The notes: a model not told the origin generated them from the sequence alone. Shown: positions 1-8,442, numbered from the stretch's first letter. The stretch: DNA of 64,000 bases from Vagococcus allomyrinae (GCF_017829975.1 NZ_JAEEGA010000007.1:87242-151241), one strand, 5' to 3'. Numbers and translations are program-made.

Positions 1-562
1 CACTATAAGACAACGTACTAATCGCCATTTGCACGGCGGTTGAACTACGAATAGCATCTTCAATTCCGCGAGAGACTTGATACAACATCTGCATACCAAC
101 CACTGTACCTCCATATTCTGCTAAAACCAAGTCTTCTTCGGTAAAAATCTCTTCTAAGCGACCTAAAATAATAGTTCCTAATCGCTCACCAGCGCCATAA
201 ATAGGCACAATCGTTGACAATGCATTAGGAAAAAGCTCTTGCAACTCAACTGGGAAAGCCGTCATAGGGTTAGTAATCCCCACATTCGCTTCTGTCATTT
301 GCAGTTGAAGGACATTACTAGTATAGTCTTTGGGGAATTTTAATATTTCCAACATGTTCTTAACTCGATCATTATTAATATCATGTAAGACATTATAACC
401 CAAAACACTACCGTCTGTATTGATAATATACGTATTAGAATCCATGGTTGTCCCTAAAACTTTTGCCATTTCATTATAAGGAAACGACACACGATCGCTA
501 AAGGTGTTTTTTTGTTGCAACAACTGATTAATGTCCCTTGTTTTCTCTAACAAACTTGCCAT
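1..562 (-). CDS. codY: CodY, GTP- and branched-chain amino acid-responsive global repressor (5' part of gene; C-terminal end beyond window)
   Basis: About 187 residues are visible, beginning MASLLEKTRDINQLLQ. This and the following GAF-type effector domain (motifs such as SFPYNEMAKVLG and IINTDGSVLGYN) are characteristic of CodY, which binds isoleucine/valine and GTP and represses nutrient-scavenging and amino acid genes in Firmicutes. The C-terminal winged-helix DNA-binding domain lies outside the window. The start at 562 has a strong CTTAGGAGGC site just upstream. It is the last gene of the xerC-hslV-hslU-codY block, the same order as codV-clpQ-clpY-codY in Bacillus subtilis, with only 21 bases separating it from hslU. 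Identification is confident; only length is unknown. Confidence 0.96.
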   Translation of the reverse strand, partial: MASLLEKTRDINQLLQQKNTFSDRVSFPYNEMAKVLGTTMDSNTYIINTDGSVLGYNVLHDINNDRVKNMLEILKFPKDYTSNVLQLQMTEANVGITNPMTAFPVELQELFPNALSTIVPIYGAGERLGTIILGRLEEIFTEEDLVLAEYGGTVVGMQMLYQVSRGIEDAIRSSTAVQMAISTLSYS

Positions 563-583
563 TTTTTAGCCTCCTAAGTTTTT

Positions 584-1981
584 TTACAAAATAAAACGAC
601 TTAAATCCTGATCTTTAATAATATGCCCGAGTTTTTCATCAACATAATTTTCTGTAATCATTATTTCACCCATCTGCATATCAGGGGATTCAAATAATAA
701 GTCTTCTAGTAATTTCTCGAGAATAGTGTGCAAGCGACGGGCTCCAATATTATCCGTCTCACTATTGACACTATAGGCAATATCAGCGATCCGCTGAATC
801 GCTTCAATTGTAAATGTCACATCAATATTTTCAGTTGCGAGTAGCGCGATGTACTGCTTGATAATCGCATTGGTTGGTTCTGTTAAAATTCTGACAAAGT
901 CTTCCGCTGACAAATCGTCTAGCTCCACACGAATCGGGAAGCGCCCTTGCAACTCCGGAATTAAATCACTCGGCTTACTTAAATGAAAAGCACCTGAGGC
1001 GATAAATAAAATATGGTCGGTCTGGATTACCCCATATTTGGTTGTAACCGATGAGCCTTCAACGATAGGTAAAATATCTCGTTGAACCCCCTCACGTGAA
1101 ACTTCTCCTGACTGTTGCGACTTAGAGGTGATCTTATCAAACTCATCAATAAAGATAATGCCGTTATTTTCAGCTAACTTAATTGCCTCACTGTATAAAT
1201 CGCCCTTGTTGACTAATTTTTCAGATTCCTCACGAATTAGGATCTCACGAGCCTCTTCGACTGTGACTGTTCGTTTAATCTGTTTTTTTGGAGTTAAGGC
1301 GCCAAGGGTATCGCCTAGATCAATCCCCATTTGTTCCAATCCATTGTTCATGGCTGGCATCGCCTTTTTAGGTTCATCCATTTCAATGGTCACTTCACGA
1401 TTTTCCAAATTCCCTTTAGCTAGCTCTTCAGCAATCGTTCGTCGATTGGCACGAATAGTATCGGTCACTTCTTCTTTTTCTTCTTGTGGGTTTTGCATGG
1501 CATTCATCATTTGCGTCATCATATCAAATTGATTAGCAGCTTTTTTCTGCTCCTTTTTGATACCGGGTACTAATAATTTAACTAAACGACTTTCCGCTTG
1601 CTTTTTGGCTTGCATATACACTTTACTATATTGCTCTTTCTCAACAATACTCAAGCTAGACTCAACTAAATCACGAACCATCGACTCCACATCGCGGCCG
1701 ACATAACCAACTTCAGTGAACTTTGTCGCTTCAACTTTTACAAAAGGCGCTTGAATAATTTTAGCTAGACGACGAGCAATTTCCGTTTTACCAACACCCG
1801 TAGGGCCAATCATTAACATATTTTTAGGGGTAACTTCTTGTTGCATTTCTTCATCCAATAACATCCGACGATAACGATTTCGCAAAGCAACTGCAACTGC
1901 TTTTTTAGCCATTCCTTGGCCGATGATATATTCATCTAAATCTTTGACAATCTCTCTTGGTGTTTTATTCATTTGATTCAT
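584..1981 (-). CDS. hslU: HslU, ATPase/unfoldase subunit of the HslUV (ClpYQ) protease
   Basis: A 465-residue AAA+ protein, the usual HslU length. The N-terminal region [16 protein letters not shown] is typical of the family; Walker A is GPTGVGKT (about residues 59-66) and Walker B FIDEFDKI lies near residue 277. The variable I-domain sits between them. It unfolds substrates and feeds them to the HslV peptidase in the cytoplasm. The first ATG is used because an AGAGGAG site lies 6 bases upstream; a second Met follows at residue 4. It lies 11 bases downstream of hslV, consistent with co-translation in one operon that continues into codY. Confidence 0.96.
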   Translation of the reverse strand: MNQMNKTPREIVKDLDEYIIGQGMAKKAVAVALRNRYRRMLLDEEMQQEVTPKNMLMIGPTGVGKTEIARRLAKIIQAPFVKVEATKFTEVGYVGRDVESMVRDLVESSLSIVEKEQYSKVYMQAKKQAESRLVKLLVPGIKKEQKKAANQFDMMTQMMNAMQNPQEEKEEVTDTIRANRRTIAEELAKGNLENREVTIEMDEPKKAMPAMNNGLEQMGIDLGDTLGALTPKKQIKRTVTVEEAREILIREESEKLVNKGDLYSEAIKLAENNGIIFIDEFDKITSKSQQSGEVSREGVQRDILPIVEGSSVTTKYGVIQTDHILFIASGAFHLSKPSDLIPELQGRFPIRVELDDLSAEDFVRILTEPTNAIIKQYIALLATENIDVTFTIEAIQRIADIAYSVNSETDNIGARRLHTILEKLLEDLLFESPDMQMGEIMITENYVDEKLGHIIKDQDLSRFIL

Positions 1982-1992
1982 AATAGACTCCT

Positions 1993-2541
1993 CTACAATT
2001 CTTCCACAATAATATTGTGGTTAGTAAATACACAAATGTCACCGGCAACATGTAACGCTTCACGAGCAATGTCCCCTGCAGACAACTCTTCTCTACCATG
2101 TTTTTTCATGGCACGCGCTGCTGCCAAGGCGTAATTACCACCTGAACCAATTGCTAATATGCCATCATCGGGTGCAATAACTTCACCTGTCCCAGAAACG
2201 ATTAACATCTCTTTATCATTCATGACAATTAACATGGCTTCCAATTTTTGCATCATTTTATCACTGCGCCACTCCATTGCTAATTCAACAGCTGCACGCA
2301 TTAAATTCCCTTTATATTCACTTAATTTAGCTTCAAACTTACCTTCTAGATTAAAAGCATCTGCGACACTCCCAGCAAATCCAACCACAACTTGATCGTT
2401 GTATATCCGTCGAACTTTTTTGGCAGTTCCTTTCATTACCACTGATTCGCCCATTGTAACTTGACCATCGCCAGCCATTGCGAATTTTCCATCTTTTTCA
2501 ACAGCACAAATTGTTGTTGAGTGAAATGTTGTATAACCCAT
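1993..2541 (-). CDS. hslV: HslV, threonine/serine peptidase subunit of HslUV (ClpQ)
   Basis: A 182-residue proteasome beta-like peptidase with the family blocks [26 protein letters not shown] and GIGSGG-like [15 protein letters not shown]. HslV is normally processed to expose an N-terminal nucleophile. Here the N-terminus is [14 protein letters not shown]: the TTI stretch aligning with the Thr1 region of Gram-negative HslV is preceded by an extension, as in the Bacillus subtilis ClpQ start (MSSFHATTI). The mature nucleophile could therefore be Thr4/Thr5 after unusual trimming. No alternative start is evident; the AGGAGG site is at normal distance. Partner gene hslU follows by 11 bases and xerC precedes. 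Confidence 0.95.
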   Translation of the reverse strand: MGYTTFHSTTICAVEKDGKFAMAGDGQVTMGESVVMKGTAKKVRRIYNDQVVVGFAGSVADAFNLEGKFEAKLSEYKGNLMRAAVELAMEWRSDKMMQKLEAMLIVMNDKEMLIVSGTGEVIAPDDGILAIGSGGNYALAAARAMKKHGREELSAGDIAREALHVAGDICVFTNHNIIVEEL

Positions 2542-2586
2542 TTGTGTACCTCCTAATAATTATCTATTTTTTAATTGCGACAAACA

Positions 2587-3486
2587 TTATGCTCGCGGGT
2601 GAAAATTCCGATAGTTCTTCTGAAGACTTTCCTTTGTCACATGTGCGTAAATTTGCGTTGATGACAAACTAACATGACCTAACAACTCTTGCACCGTCCG
2701 CATATCTGCACCGTTATTTAATAAATGAGTAGCGAAGGTATGGCGCAACATGTGAGGATGAATATCAGCCGTTAAACTACTCTTTTTTATGATCTGCTTT
2801 AAAACATATTGGATACCAGTTGCCGTAATTTGTTCGCCATGATGATTAACAAACACATAGTGATGGCTCTTTTGATGTTTTTCCATCAAAACGCTACGCC
2901 CGCTTTCAAAATAATCCAGTAATGCTTCGCCAGCAAACGAACCGAAAGGAACATATCGTTCCTTATTCCCTTTGCCATGTATTAACAAAACATTAGTTTC
3001 AAAATCAACATCTGCCAATTGAATGTTTGCACATTCGCTCACGCGAATCCCCGTACCATAAAGAATTTCCAACAGCGCTTGATTCCGATAGTCCAAAGGA
3101 GAATAACCTTGAGCAGCTTGAAAAAGAACTTCAATCTCTTTTTCATAAAAAAAGCGAGGCAACCGTAATTTCTTTTTTCGCATCTGGACATAAGAAAAAG
3201 GATTTTCTTTTACCACTTGCTGCTTAAGTAAATATTGATAAAAAGAACGAAGACTTGAAATTTTGCGACTAACCGAATTTCGGCTATAATTTTTATCGTA
3301 AAGAAAAGCCAAATAAATACGAATATCTTGATGATTCACATTTAAATATCGATCATCCCCAGTTTTTTTCAAAAAATCAAAAAAATCATTAATATCATCA
3401 CGGTAAGCTTCCTGAGTCTTTAGTGAATAATGTCGCTCCACTACCAGATAATCAATGAACTCTTTAAACCAATCTCTTTCCAACAT
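2587..3486 (-). CDS. xerC: XerC/CodV tyrosine recombinase for chromosome dimer resolution
   Basis: From the ATG at 3486 the protein is 299 residues, normal for XerC. An N-terminal SAM-like core-binding domain (WFKEFIDYLVVERHYS) is followed by the catalytic domain with Arg in GTGIRVSE (near residue 146), Lys in HGKGNKERYVPF, HMLRHTFATHLL (near 245), LGHVSLSSTQIY with the nucleophilic Tyr near residue 279. A GTG 24 bases further upstream is in frame, but a GGGGGAG site sits 5 bases before the chosen ATG and overlaps that longer reading. First gene of the hslV-hslU-codY operon. Homologous to B. subtilis CodV. Confidence 0.93.
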   Translation of the reverse strand: MLERDWFKEFIDYLVVERHYSLKTQEAYRDDINDFFDFLKKTGDDRYLNVNHQDIRIYLAFLYDKNYSRNSVSRKISSLRSFYQYLLKQQVVKENPFSYVQMRKKKLRLPRFFYEKEIEVLFQAAQGYSPLDYRNQALLEILYGTGIRVSECANIQLADVDFETNVLLIHGKGNKERYVPFGSFAGEALLDYFESGRSVLMEKHQKSHHYVFVNHHGEQITATGIQYVLKQIIKKSSLTADIHPHMLRHTFATHLLNNGADMRTVQELLGHVSLSSTQIYAHVTKESLQKNYRNFHPRA

Positions 3487-3516
3487 AAAAACTCCCCCAC
3501 TTTTCTTCACATGGTT

Positions 3517-3545
3517 AATGTATCACAATGAAAAAACGAATACAA
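3517..3545 (-). promoter_or_regulatory. predicted promoter of xerC-hslV-hslU-codY
   Basis: On the minus strand, TTGTAT (3540-3545) is separated by 17 bases from TACATT (3517-3522), with a TG one base before the -10 giving an extended -10. It lies 30 bases before the xerC start. By inspection only. Confidence 0.45.
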
Positions 3546-3576
3546 ATAAATTGTCAGAATTTAATCAATTTTTTCA

Positions 3577-3591
3577 AAATTGAACACACTT
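3577..3591. promoter_or_regulatory. CodY-box-like palindrome upstream of the codY operon
   Basis: AATTTTTTCAAAATT is a perfect 6-3-6 palindrome and differs at two central positions from the CodY consensus AATTTTCWGAAAATT. It lies about 30 bases upstream of the predicted -35 of the operon that contains codY, so autoregulation is possible. AT-rich sequence makes chance matches common. Confidence 0.3.
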
Positions 3592-3734
3592 TAATCACAT
3601 ATTAGTCGAAATATTAGCAAAAAAATCAAAAATAGCGTATTCATTTGTTAACTCTGGCTTACAAAACTGTCACTGTCTATCTCACTATTATTTTGATAAA
3701 CTATTGTTAATAATTAAATCGATGATAGTTGATT

Positions 3735-3891
3735 TTGACTGAATTACAATTAACAATAAGTATCCCATACCGAGTACCAAAAATGTCGCCAAGGCTCCCT
3801 GCCTCACATATGAATGATCCCGATATCATGCTAACTTCCCAAGAACTTCTCAGATATGCTAATTAGATTTCTTCTAAAGGAGTGAACCAAC
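3735..3891 (+). other. leader region of the 38-residue membrane peptide gene, possible structured RNA
   Basis: Of the 405 bases between 3487 and 3891 only this part shows signs of function besides the xerC promoter. TTGACT (3735-3740) could act as a -35, but no good -10 follows at the right spacing. The stretch from about 3757 to 3890 is noticeably less AT-rich than its surroundings and contains short inverted repeats such as AGGC-TCCCT-GCCT. It ends in AAAGGAG directly before the small ORF. No known riboswitch consensus could be recognised. Confidence 0.3.
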
Positions 3892-4008
3892 ATGAACGCA
3901 ATTTTATCTTTACCATTACTTTTTTTAGGAACCATTACAATTTTTTTACTAATAACCTACCTGTTTAAGTTATTAGAAGGCATAAAAAAAGAGACACCAA
4001 TAAAATAG
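3892..4008 (+). CDS. 38-residue single-span membrane peptide, unknown function
   Basis: ATG preceded by AAAGGAG at 10 bases spacing opens a 38-codon frame. Residues 2-25 form one hydrophobic segment (NAILSLPLLFLGTITIFLLI), followed by a short Lys-rich tail (KLLEGIKKETPIK), so the topology is probably tail-in. Size and layout recall small subunits such as KdpF, but no kdp or other transporter genes are adjacent and the sequence is not a convincing KdpF. It is the only plus-strand gene in this stretch. The good ribosome binding site and single clean hydrophobic helix favour a real gene; function is unknown. Confidence 0.5.
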   Translation: MNAILSLPLLFLGTITIFLLITYLFKLLEGIKKETPIK

Positions 4009-4075
4009 CTGTCTATACAAAGAAATAACACTAAATGCCTTATTATTAAAATTTATATAACTTAGCAACGTGAAC

Positions 4076-4101
4076 AAAAAAGCTCAGCACAAAGGATGAG
4101 C
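4076..4101 (-). terminator. intrinsic terminator downstream of the ASCH gene
   Basis: On the minus strand GCTCA (4101-4097) pairs with TGAGC (4086-4082) and is followed by six U (4081-4076). A further stem CTGGCAA/TTGCCAG lies at 4104-4130. Confidence 0.55.
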
Positions 4102-4151
4102 GGCTGGCAAGCAATTTAACGAGTTGCCAGTATGCCTTAACGAGCACTCGG

Positions 4152-4171
4152 GTAGTCTGCAAACTACTTTT
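4152..4171 (+). terminator. possible terminator for the 38-residue peptide gene
   Basis: GTAGT-CTGCAA-ACTAC followed by TTTT on the plus strand. The stem is only 5 base pairs, so this is weak; it forms the third of three adjacent hairpins between 4076 and 4171. Confidence 0.35.
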
Positions 4172-4195
4172 AATCTTTCAATTATCGATGATTAG

Positions 4196-4651
4196 CTAGT
4201 TTCGCAAGTCATGGATAACGTTAAACCATTCACAATGAAGTTTAGTCTCTGGCTGAAGCGACTCGCCTAACAGGGTCATTTGGTGGCCGTAATAAGCTTG
4301 ATGAATTTCCAACCAACGCTCAAAAGTACCGTCCCCTTCTTCTTTAGCAAATTGCGGTGTAATAGACGCGAAGGAGCACGTTTCAGTTTTTGTTATCTGA
4401 AGAAATGCCAAACACTCTTTATTGCCTCCCATCAACAAGTAGCAATCACCCACTTCACTCACCTTGCGATTGCGATAATCATTAAATGGAACTAAGGATG
4501 AAGTTGCTGTCTTTTCACCTGTCATAACCAGATTCGCTAAATCATTCGCCATCTCTTTTGTATTACCAAATTGTAATAAGGTAAAATCCAGTGGTAGAGA
4601 CTTGTCACTAGTTGCACGAAAATCTTCCCATAAGTCAATCACATCCGTCAC
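4196..4651 (-). CDS. ASCH domain protein
   Basis: A 151-residue protein with the ASCH fold signature: LQFGNTKEMANDLANLVMTGEKTATSS (basic GKTAT-type motif near residue 45), then a beta-rich region with GDCYLLM and FLQITKTE, and a C-terminal FERWLEIHQAYYG helix. ASCH proteins resemble PUA-like RNA-binding domains; some (YqfB type) are amidohydrolases acting on acetylated cytidine. Which applies here is not visible. The start is a GTG with GGAGG 9 bases upstream. It is followed by a terminator, so it appears to be a single gene. Confidence 0.8.
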   Translation of the reverse strand: MTDVIDLWEDFRATSDKSLPLDFTLLQFGNTKEMANDLANLVMTGEKTATSSLVPFNDYRNRKVSEVGDCYLLMGGNKECLAFLQITKTETCSFASITPQFAKEEGDGTFERWLEIHQAYYGHQMTLLGESLQPETKLHCEWFNVIHDLRN

Positions 4652-4703
4652 CTTTTATTTCCTCCTAACAAAACAGAACTTGTCTGCCTAATTTGCCCTC
4701 AAA

Positions 4704-5063
4704 TTAACATGATTTTGCTTTATTTTTTTTGTTTTTATTGTTAATTAGCATTTTCATAAATGCGATGATATCTGTTATTACAAAAGAAACAAACATATAA
4801 CCTAATAACAGATAGAGGTGATAGGTGGCTTCTGTCTGAGTGACATTCTGATCCCAGATATTTTGAATAGCAAAAAAGATCAGACTCCCAACTATTAAAA
4901 AAATTCCAAACACTCTGTTAGTCAGCTTCCAAATTCTTCTGCCAAAATAGTAAAAGCTCAACCCTTTGTATCCAAAAGAACATGGCCTTGCAAATGCCCT
5001 AAAACAAAAATATATCCCACTCACTAGCATGACTAGCACAAACGCATTGACAATAACCGCCAT
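4704..5063 (-). CDS. small three-helix membrane protein, unknown function
   Basis: 119 residues with three hydrophobic stretches (about 3-22, 50-66 and 82-104) and a very basic C-terminal tail (NNKNKKNKAKSC). A segment between helices one and two (FGRRIWKLTNRVFGIFLIVG) faintly recalls the C-terminal part of SdpI-type immunity proteins, where W-x3-N-R-x2-G is common, but the resemblance is too slight for assignment. GGAGGG lies 5-6 bases before the ATG. It sits alone, between the ASCH and HD genes, in the same orientation. Confidence 0.6.
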   Translation of the reverse strand: MAVIVNAFVLVMLVSGIYFCFRAFARPCSFGYKGLSFYYFGRRIWKLTNRVFGIFLIVGSLIFFAIQNIWDQNVTQTEATYHLYLLLGYMFVSFVITDIIAFMKMLINNKNKKNKAKSC

Positions 5064-5312
5064 GTTTTCCCTCCTAAATATCCTAAACTGAGTTTTCAGT
5101 AGTCTGTTTGATTACTCCTGATATCATCATTTTATTATAAATGAAAACTAATGATCATTTTCGTCATTTTTTTCATTTCTTTCTGCAAAATTTGAGATTC
5201 TGCTCGACTGACCGTTGAATAAACACTATTATTATCTAGTTTAGCTTTTTCTATGAAGATATGCAACAAAATTTTAACGAACTTAAAACGAACTGTTATT
5301 TAACTTCTTCTT

Positions 5313-6287
5313 TCACTTCCCTAAACGTATGTATATGCCTTCTTGAGACCTTTTCTCTGCTGATTCATTAAGTTTTTTAATTTCTAATGATACGGTACTA
5401 CCTTTAACAATTGTGTTATTATCGAACAGAATTAAGGGATCGATAATTCGTCTTTTTAGCCGTTGAAAAAGAAGGTGGTTTGTCTCTCCTTCCATTAAAA
5501 TTGGCGGCACTTCCAGCTGGCAAAATAACTGATTTAAATATGGGTCGAAGGTACTTTTTAACCGCTCCAAGAGTTGCTGATCATCAAGCAGAAGATCCGT
5601 ACTATGAATGAAATCATTCCGTAAGCTATACTGAATAATTTTTGCCATTCGGTCGGCGCTAAAGATATTTAGTGGAGCATAGAAAAAATCAATGACCACT
5701 TGATAATACTTTCGAACAAACCACTCCCCTTGTTCCTGAGACTTGACAACAATTTTCCCCGTTTCAATTGTTAAACATTTAATAAATGCCCTAATTTCCT
5801 CAAGAGTATTATTAAAATAATGGAAAGAGTCTCGCAACGTATAATCGATTCGATCTGCACATAAATCTGGTAAGTCCTGTTCCAACAACGGCCATTGCTC
5901 ATCATTTGTCAAAATGTCACGCCAGTTAAATCCGTAAGTCCCTAAAATATCTGGGATATCCGATTGTGTCAACAGTCCATGGCGAATTAGCTCATGATAG
6001 TTTTCTTCTTTATTCTCCAAAGCCACATCAACCACATGTGAAAAAGCGGTATGAGAAACATCGTGTAATAAACCGGCAATTTGTTCTGGCAAGCTACCAC
6101 CCAATTGCCGAATGACCAACATTACACCGATCGAATGCTCATATCTTGTGACATTCCAGTGAGGATTCACTAAGTAACTAGCTCCTGCTTGATGGACTTT
6201 TTTTAAACGCTGCACAGCCTCAGACTCTATTAAACTCATCAAAACTGGCTCTAACTCAAATTCTCCATAGATTGGATCTACTATCAT
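5313..6287 (-). CDS. HD-domain metal-dependent phosphohydrolase
   Basis: A 324-residue protein with an HD superfamily fold at the N-terminus: VTRYEHSIGVM supplies the first His (near residue 50), AGLLHDVSHTAFSH the HD pair (near residues 74-75) and LCADRIDYTLRD the distal Asp (near 146). This arrangement matches dGTPase-like and YdhJ-type hydrolases acting on nucleotides or phosphomonoesters. The substrate cannot be told. GGGGAAG is at normal distance from the ATG. It appears monocistronic, with about 240 unassigned bases upstream. Confidence 0.85.
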   Translation of the reverse strand: MIVDPIYGEFELEPVLMSLIESEAVQRLKKVHQAGASYLVNPHWNVTRYEHSIGVMLVIRQLGGSLPEQIAGLLHDVSHTAFSHVVDVALENKEENYHELIRHGLLTQSDIPDILGTYGFNWRDILTNDEQWPLLEQDLPDLCADRIDYTLRDSFHYFNNTLEEIRAFIKCLTIETGKIVVKSQEQGEWFVRKYYQVVIDFFYAPLNIFSADRMAKIIQYSLRNDFIHSTDLLLDDQQLLERLKSTFDPYLNQLFCQLEVPPILMEGETNHLLFQRLKRRIIDPLILFDNNTIVKGSTVSLEIKKLNESAEKRSQEGIYIRLGK

Positions 6288-6527
6288 GTTATCTTCCCCT
6301 TTTCAGTAATGTCTTTTCAGTTTACCCGAACACACATTCTAATTCAAGTGGTTACACATCTTTTGACGTTAGTTTCACGAAATTAATTGGGACCATAAGA
6401 AAAGCTAAACGAGGCGTTGCCATTGACGTTATTACTTTACTTCGTCCTTCAAAGCTTAATGTTAAGCTGCCTCGTGAAGCTAAATCCAAACTACAATATA
6501 GAGAACGTTTTATACTTTCTTAAAGAA

Positions 6528-6555
6528 CAAAAAAGTTGCTCAAAAAGAACAACTT
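6528..6555 (-). terminator. intrinsic terminator of the GNAT gene
   Basis: On the minus strand AAGTTG...CAACTT (arms 6555-6550 and 6538-6533) with a run of six U (6534-6529). The stem overlaps the stop codon of the gene it ends. Confidence 0.8.
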
Positions 6556-7042
6556 ACCCATCCTTTAAATTCAGTTGAAACCCACTAATCTGATAATCGG
6601 CTTCAGAGAAATCGCCTAAATAATGACAATTTTGCTGTTGATAAAAGGTTTTAAGTTTTTCATTACCAGACCAACAATCTAAATAAACTGACAATCCAGC
6701 AATCACACCAGCCTCTTCACAAAATCGTAAAATAGTTGTACCAAAACTCATCCCCTGATAATCAGGTAGCACAGCAATGCGTGACAAGTATAAGGCTTTG
6801 CGTGTAACACCTAAGCTTTCGATCTGCTGCTGAGTGCCAAGAAAAAAAGTGCCTACAACCTCTTCTCCAACTTTAACTAAGTAAACATTATGTAACCCGA
6901 TTTCTTTTTTTACGCTTGCTGGCTGCCATGGGTATCGCCATTGGCGTATGCCCATTTCTAATAAATCCAAAGTAACCCGATTTAATATCGACGTAACTAA
7001 ATCGATATCTGCAATTTTTGCCAAAATGATCTTTACCGCCAT
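6554..7042 (-). CDS. GNAT family N-acetyltransferase
   Basis: 162 residues with the GNAT fold: motif A is seen as LYLSRIAVLPDYQGMSFGTTIL (Q/R-x-x-G-x-G/A-like QGMSFG binds the acetyl-CoA pyrophosphate), and motif B as YLDCWSGNEKLKTFYQQQNCHYLG, a typical C-terminal strand-helix with the conserved FYxxxGF-like arrangement. The acceptor substrate is unknown. The beginning AVKIILAKIADIDLVTSIL is typical of small acetyltransferases. It is a single gene with its own terminator overlapping the stop codon. Confidence 0.85.
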   Translation of the reverse strand: MAVKIILAKIADIDLVTSILNRVTLDLLEMGIRQWRYPWQPASVKKEIGLHNVYLVKVGEEVVGTFFLGTQQQIESLGVTRKALYLSRIAVLPDYQGMSFGTTILRFCEEAGVIAGLSVYLDCWSGNEKLKTFYQQQNCHYLGDFSEADYQISGFQLNLKDG

Positions 7043-7097
7043 TCATCTCGTCCTCTCACTCATTCTCCGAGATCTATCTTACCTTAAACCACTTGGT

Positions 7098-7126
7098 CTG
7101 ACAAGCTTTCTTTTCTGAGGTATAAT
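7098..7126 (+). promoter_or_regulatory. promoter of the HNH nuclease gene
   Basis: CTGACA (7098-7103), 17-base spacer, TATAAT (7121-7126); 28 bases before the ATG of the only plus-strand gene nearby. Confidence 0.65.
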
Positions 7127-7154
7127 AAAGCAAATAACTCTAAAGGATGTTACG

Positions 7155-7931
7155 ATGGACTATTACCGATTTAAATCACTGAAAGCTTATTGCCCTAAAT
7201 GTTCTCGCAAGCTTGAGCTCCTCTTCCCAGAAGAAGAAAACACTGGCGAAGGTTTTTATATCTGTTTCAAATGCCGAACAATCAGCCAATTTGGTGTCGG
7301 AGCTTTAACCAGCAAAAATAGCTTAGCTGCTTTTAAAACGCCAGAACGCAAAAAGCAAATTAATCAAGTTCTCGATTCATTACCAGCCAATTTTCAATAT
7401 AAAGCAAAAGGCAGCCAACTGAGGTTGACTGGCGAATCATACACTCGCCAGTGGTTAAGTATTCGAGAATACCGAATTAATTTTGATAGCGAACCTCCAT
7501 CTGCCAGTCTTGATTTAAGAGTCGACCTTAGCGGTTGCAAATGGTGTGGAGAGGCCGTGACAAAATCAAGACGCTCCTTTTGTTCAGATCGTTGCTCGCG
7601 CTCTTACACAAAAGCCACCTTTCGCAATCGCACCATAGCTGCGCTCCCTTATAGAATTGCTTGTCGAGATCGTTTCTTTTGCCGTGCGACAGGACAAGAT
7701 TTGGCTATAACGAACAAACACGGTATCAGAATCCCAGCTAGCAACGGCCAACTAGACGTTCACCATTTAATACTCGTCTCCCAAGGAGGCAGTGATCATG
7801 AAAGCAATCTAATCACCTTAACTCGAGACGTTCATCATGATTATCATCGTAAGGTTTCCTATGCAACAGAAATCATTGATGAGATAAGAGACCAACAATT
7901 GGCTTTACACCAAAAAGAAATGACTACTTAG
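7155..7931 (+). CDS. zinc-ribbon HNH endonuclease-like protein
   Basis: 258 residues with three cysteine clusters: an N-terminal ribbon CPKCSRKLELL...CFKC (residues 14-40), a second CKWCG...FCSDRC cluster (about 128-148) and a C-terminal HNH module (C-x6-C, then LDVHHLILVSQGGSDHESNLITL, near 200-225, then VHHDYHRK). In HNH nucleases the HH/GG/N/H residues form the beta-beta-alpha metal site, and all are present. No methyltransferase, integrase or phage gene is near, so this is not an evident restriction system. The target is unknown. It has its own promoter, AAGGAT ribosome binding site, and its stop overlaps the convergent neighbour by 4 bases. Confidence 0.75.
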   Translation: MDYYRFKSLKAYCPKCSRKLELLFPEEENTGEGFYICFKCRTISQFGVGALTSKNSLAAFKTPERKKQINQVLDSLPANFQYKAKGSQLRLTGESYTRQWLSIREYRINFDSEPPSASLDLRVDLSGCKWCGEAVTKSRRSFCSDRCSRSYTKATFRNRTIAALPYRIACRDRFFCRATGQDLAITNKHGIRIPASNGQLDVHHLILVSQGGSDHESNLITLTRDVHHDYHRKVSYATEIIDEIRDQQLALHQKEMTT

Positions 7932-8410
7932 TGATTTCTTTTTACATAATAAAGAACCAAAATCGCCGGTAAAGCCCAAGCGACATTCAGCCCAAGTGTC
8001 GTTAAGGTTAGGAGAGGGCTAATCAGAGCTGAGCCAGTAAAAATACTCATGCAAATAGCTAAGACTAACTTAATAAGATGCCCATAATACGGCCAGAGCA
8101 AAATCGGTTGGCCTCGTAGCAAGGCTTGATGATTCTGAAAAAAGGTTATAATCAAAACCAATCCTACAACAAGCATCACCATCATATACAACTGATAAAA
8201 AGGGTTAGTTAAAATGGTCATAGATTTCTCCACGGTTTTGATAATCGCTGGATCTGTGACATTTACTAGCGATGGATTGCTCATATCGACCTTTGTCTCT
8301 GGCTTAAGAATCGCAGGAATTTCCACAATGCTCATGACACCATTAACACTCCCAAAAACTAATAAAACCATATTCCAAAATGTTGCTTTTTTAAAGGATT
8401 GCCTCACCAT
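7928..8410 (-). CDS. integral membrane protein, unknown function
   Basis: 160 residues with four predicted membrane spans (about 12-32, 70-90, 105-125 and 134-154), separated by a polar extracellular-type loop of some 35 residues (ILKPETKVDMSNPSLVNVTD). No family was recognised. AAGGAG precedes the ATG by about 10 bases. Its 3' end overlaps the convergent HNH gene by 4 bases, and a strong inverted repeat at 8443-8474 separates it from trmFO upstream on the same strand. Confidence 0.65.
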   Translation of the reverse strand: MVRQSFKKATFWNMVLLVFGSVNGVMSIVEIPAILKPETKVDMSNPSLVNVTDPAIIKTVEKSMTILTNPFYQLYMMVMLVVGLVLIITFFQNHQALLRGQPILLWPYYGHLIKLVLAICMSIFTGSALISPLLTLTTLGLNVAWALPAILVLYYVKRNH

Positions 8411-8442
8411 CTTTACTTTATCTCCTTTCCTTGATTAGCAAA

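Noticed and set aside
3892-4008. KdpF identity for the 38-residue membrane peptide.
   Set aside because: Similar size only; no kdpA, kdpB or kdpC in the neighbourhood and the sequence lacks the KdpF pattern.
4704-5063. Calling the 119-residue membrane protein an SdpI homologue.
   Set aside because: Only one short W-N-R-G pattern is shared; the DUF1648 half and the usual helix count are missing.
6272-6523. An 83-codon plus-strand frame opposite the HD gene's 5' end, with a basic C-terminal half.
   Set aside because: It starts inside the HD gene, has no ribosome binding site and resembles no family. The 240 bases between the HD gene and the GNAT terminator are otherwise left without a call.
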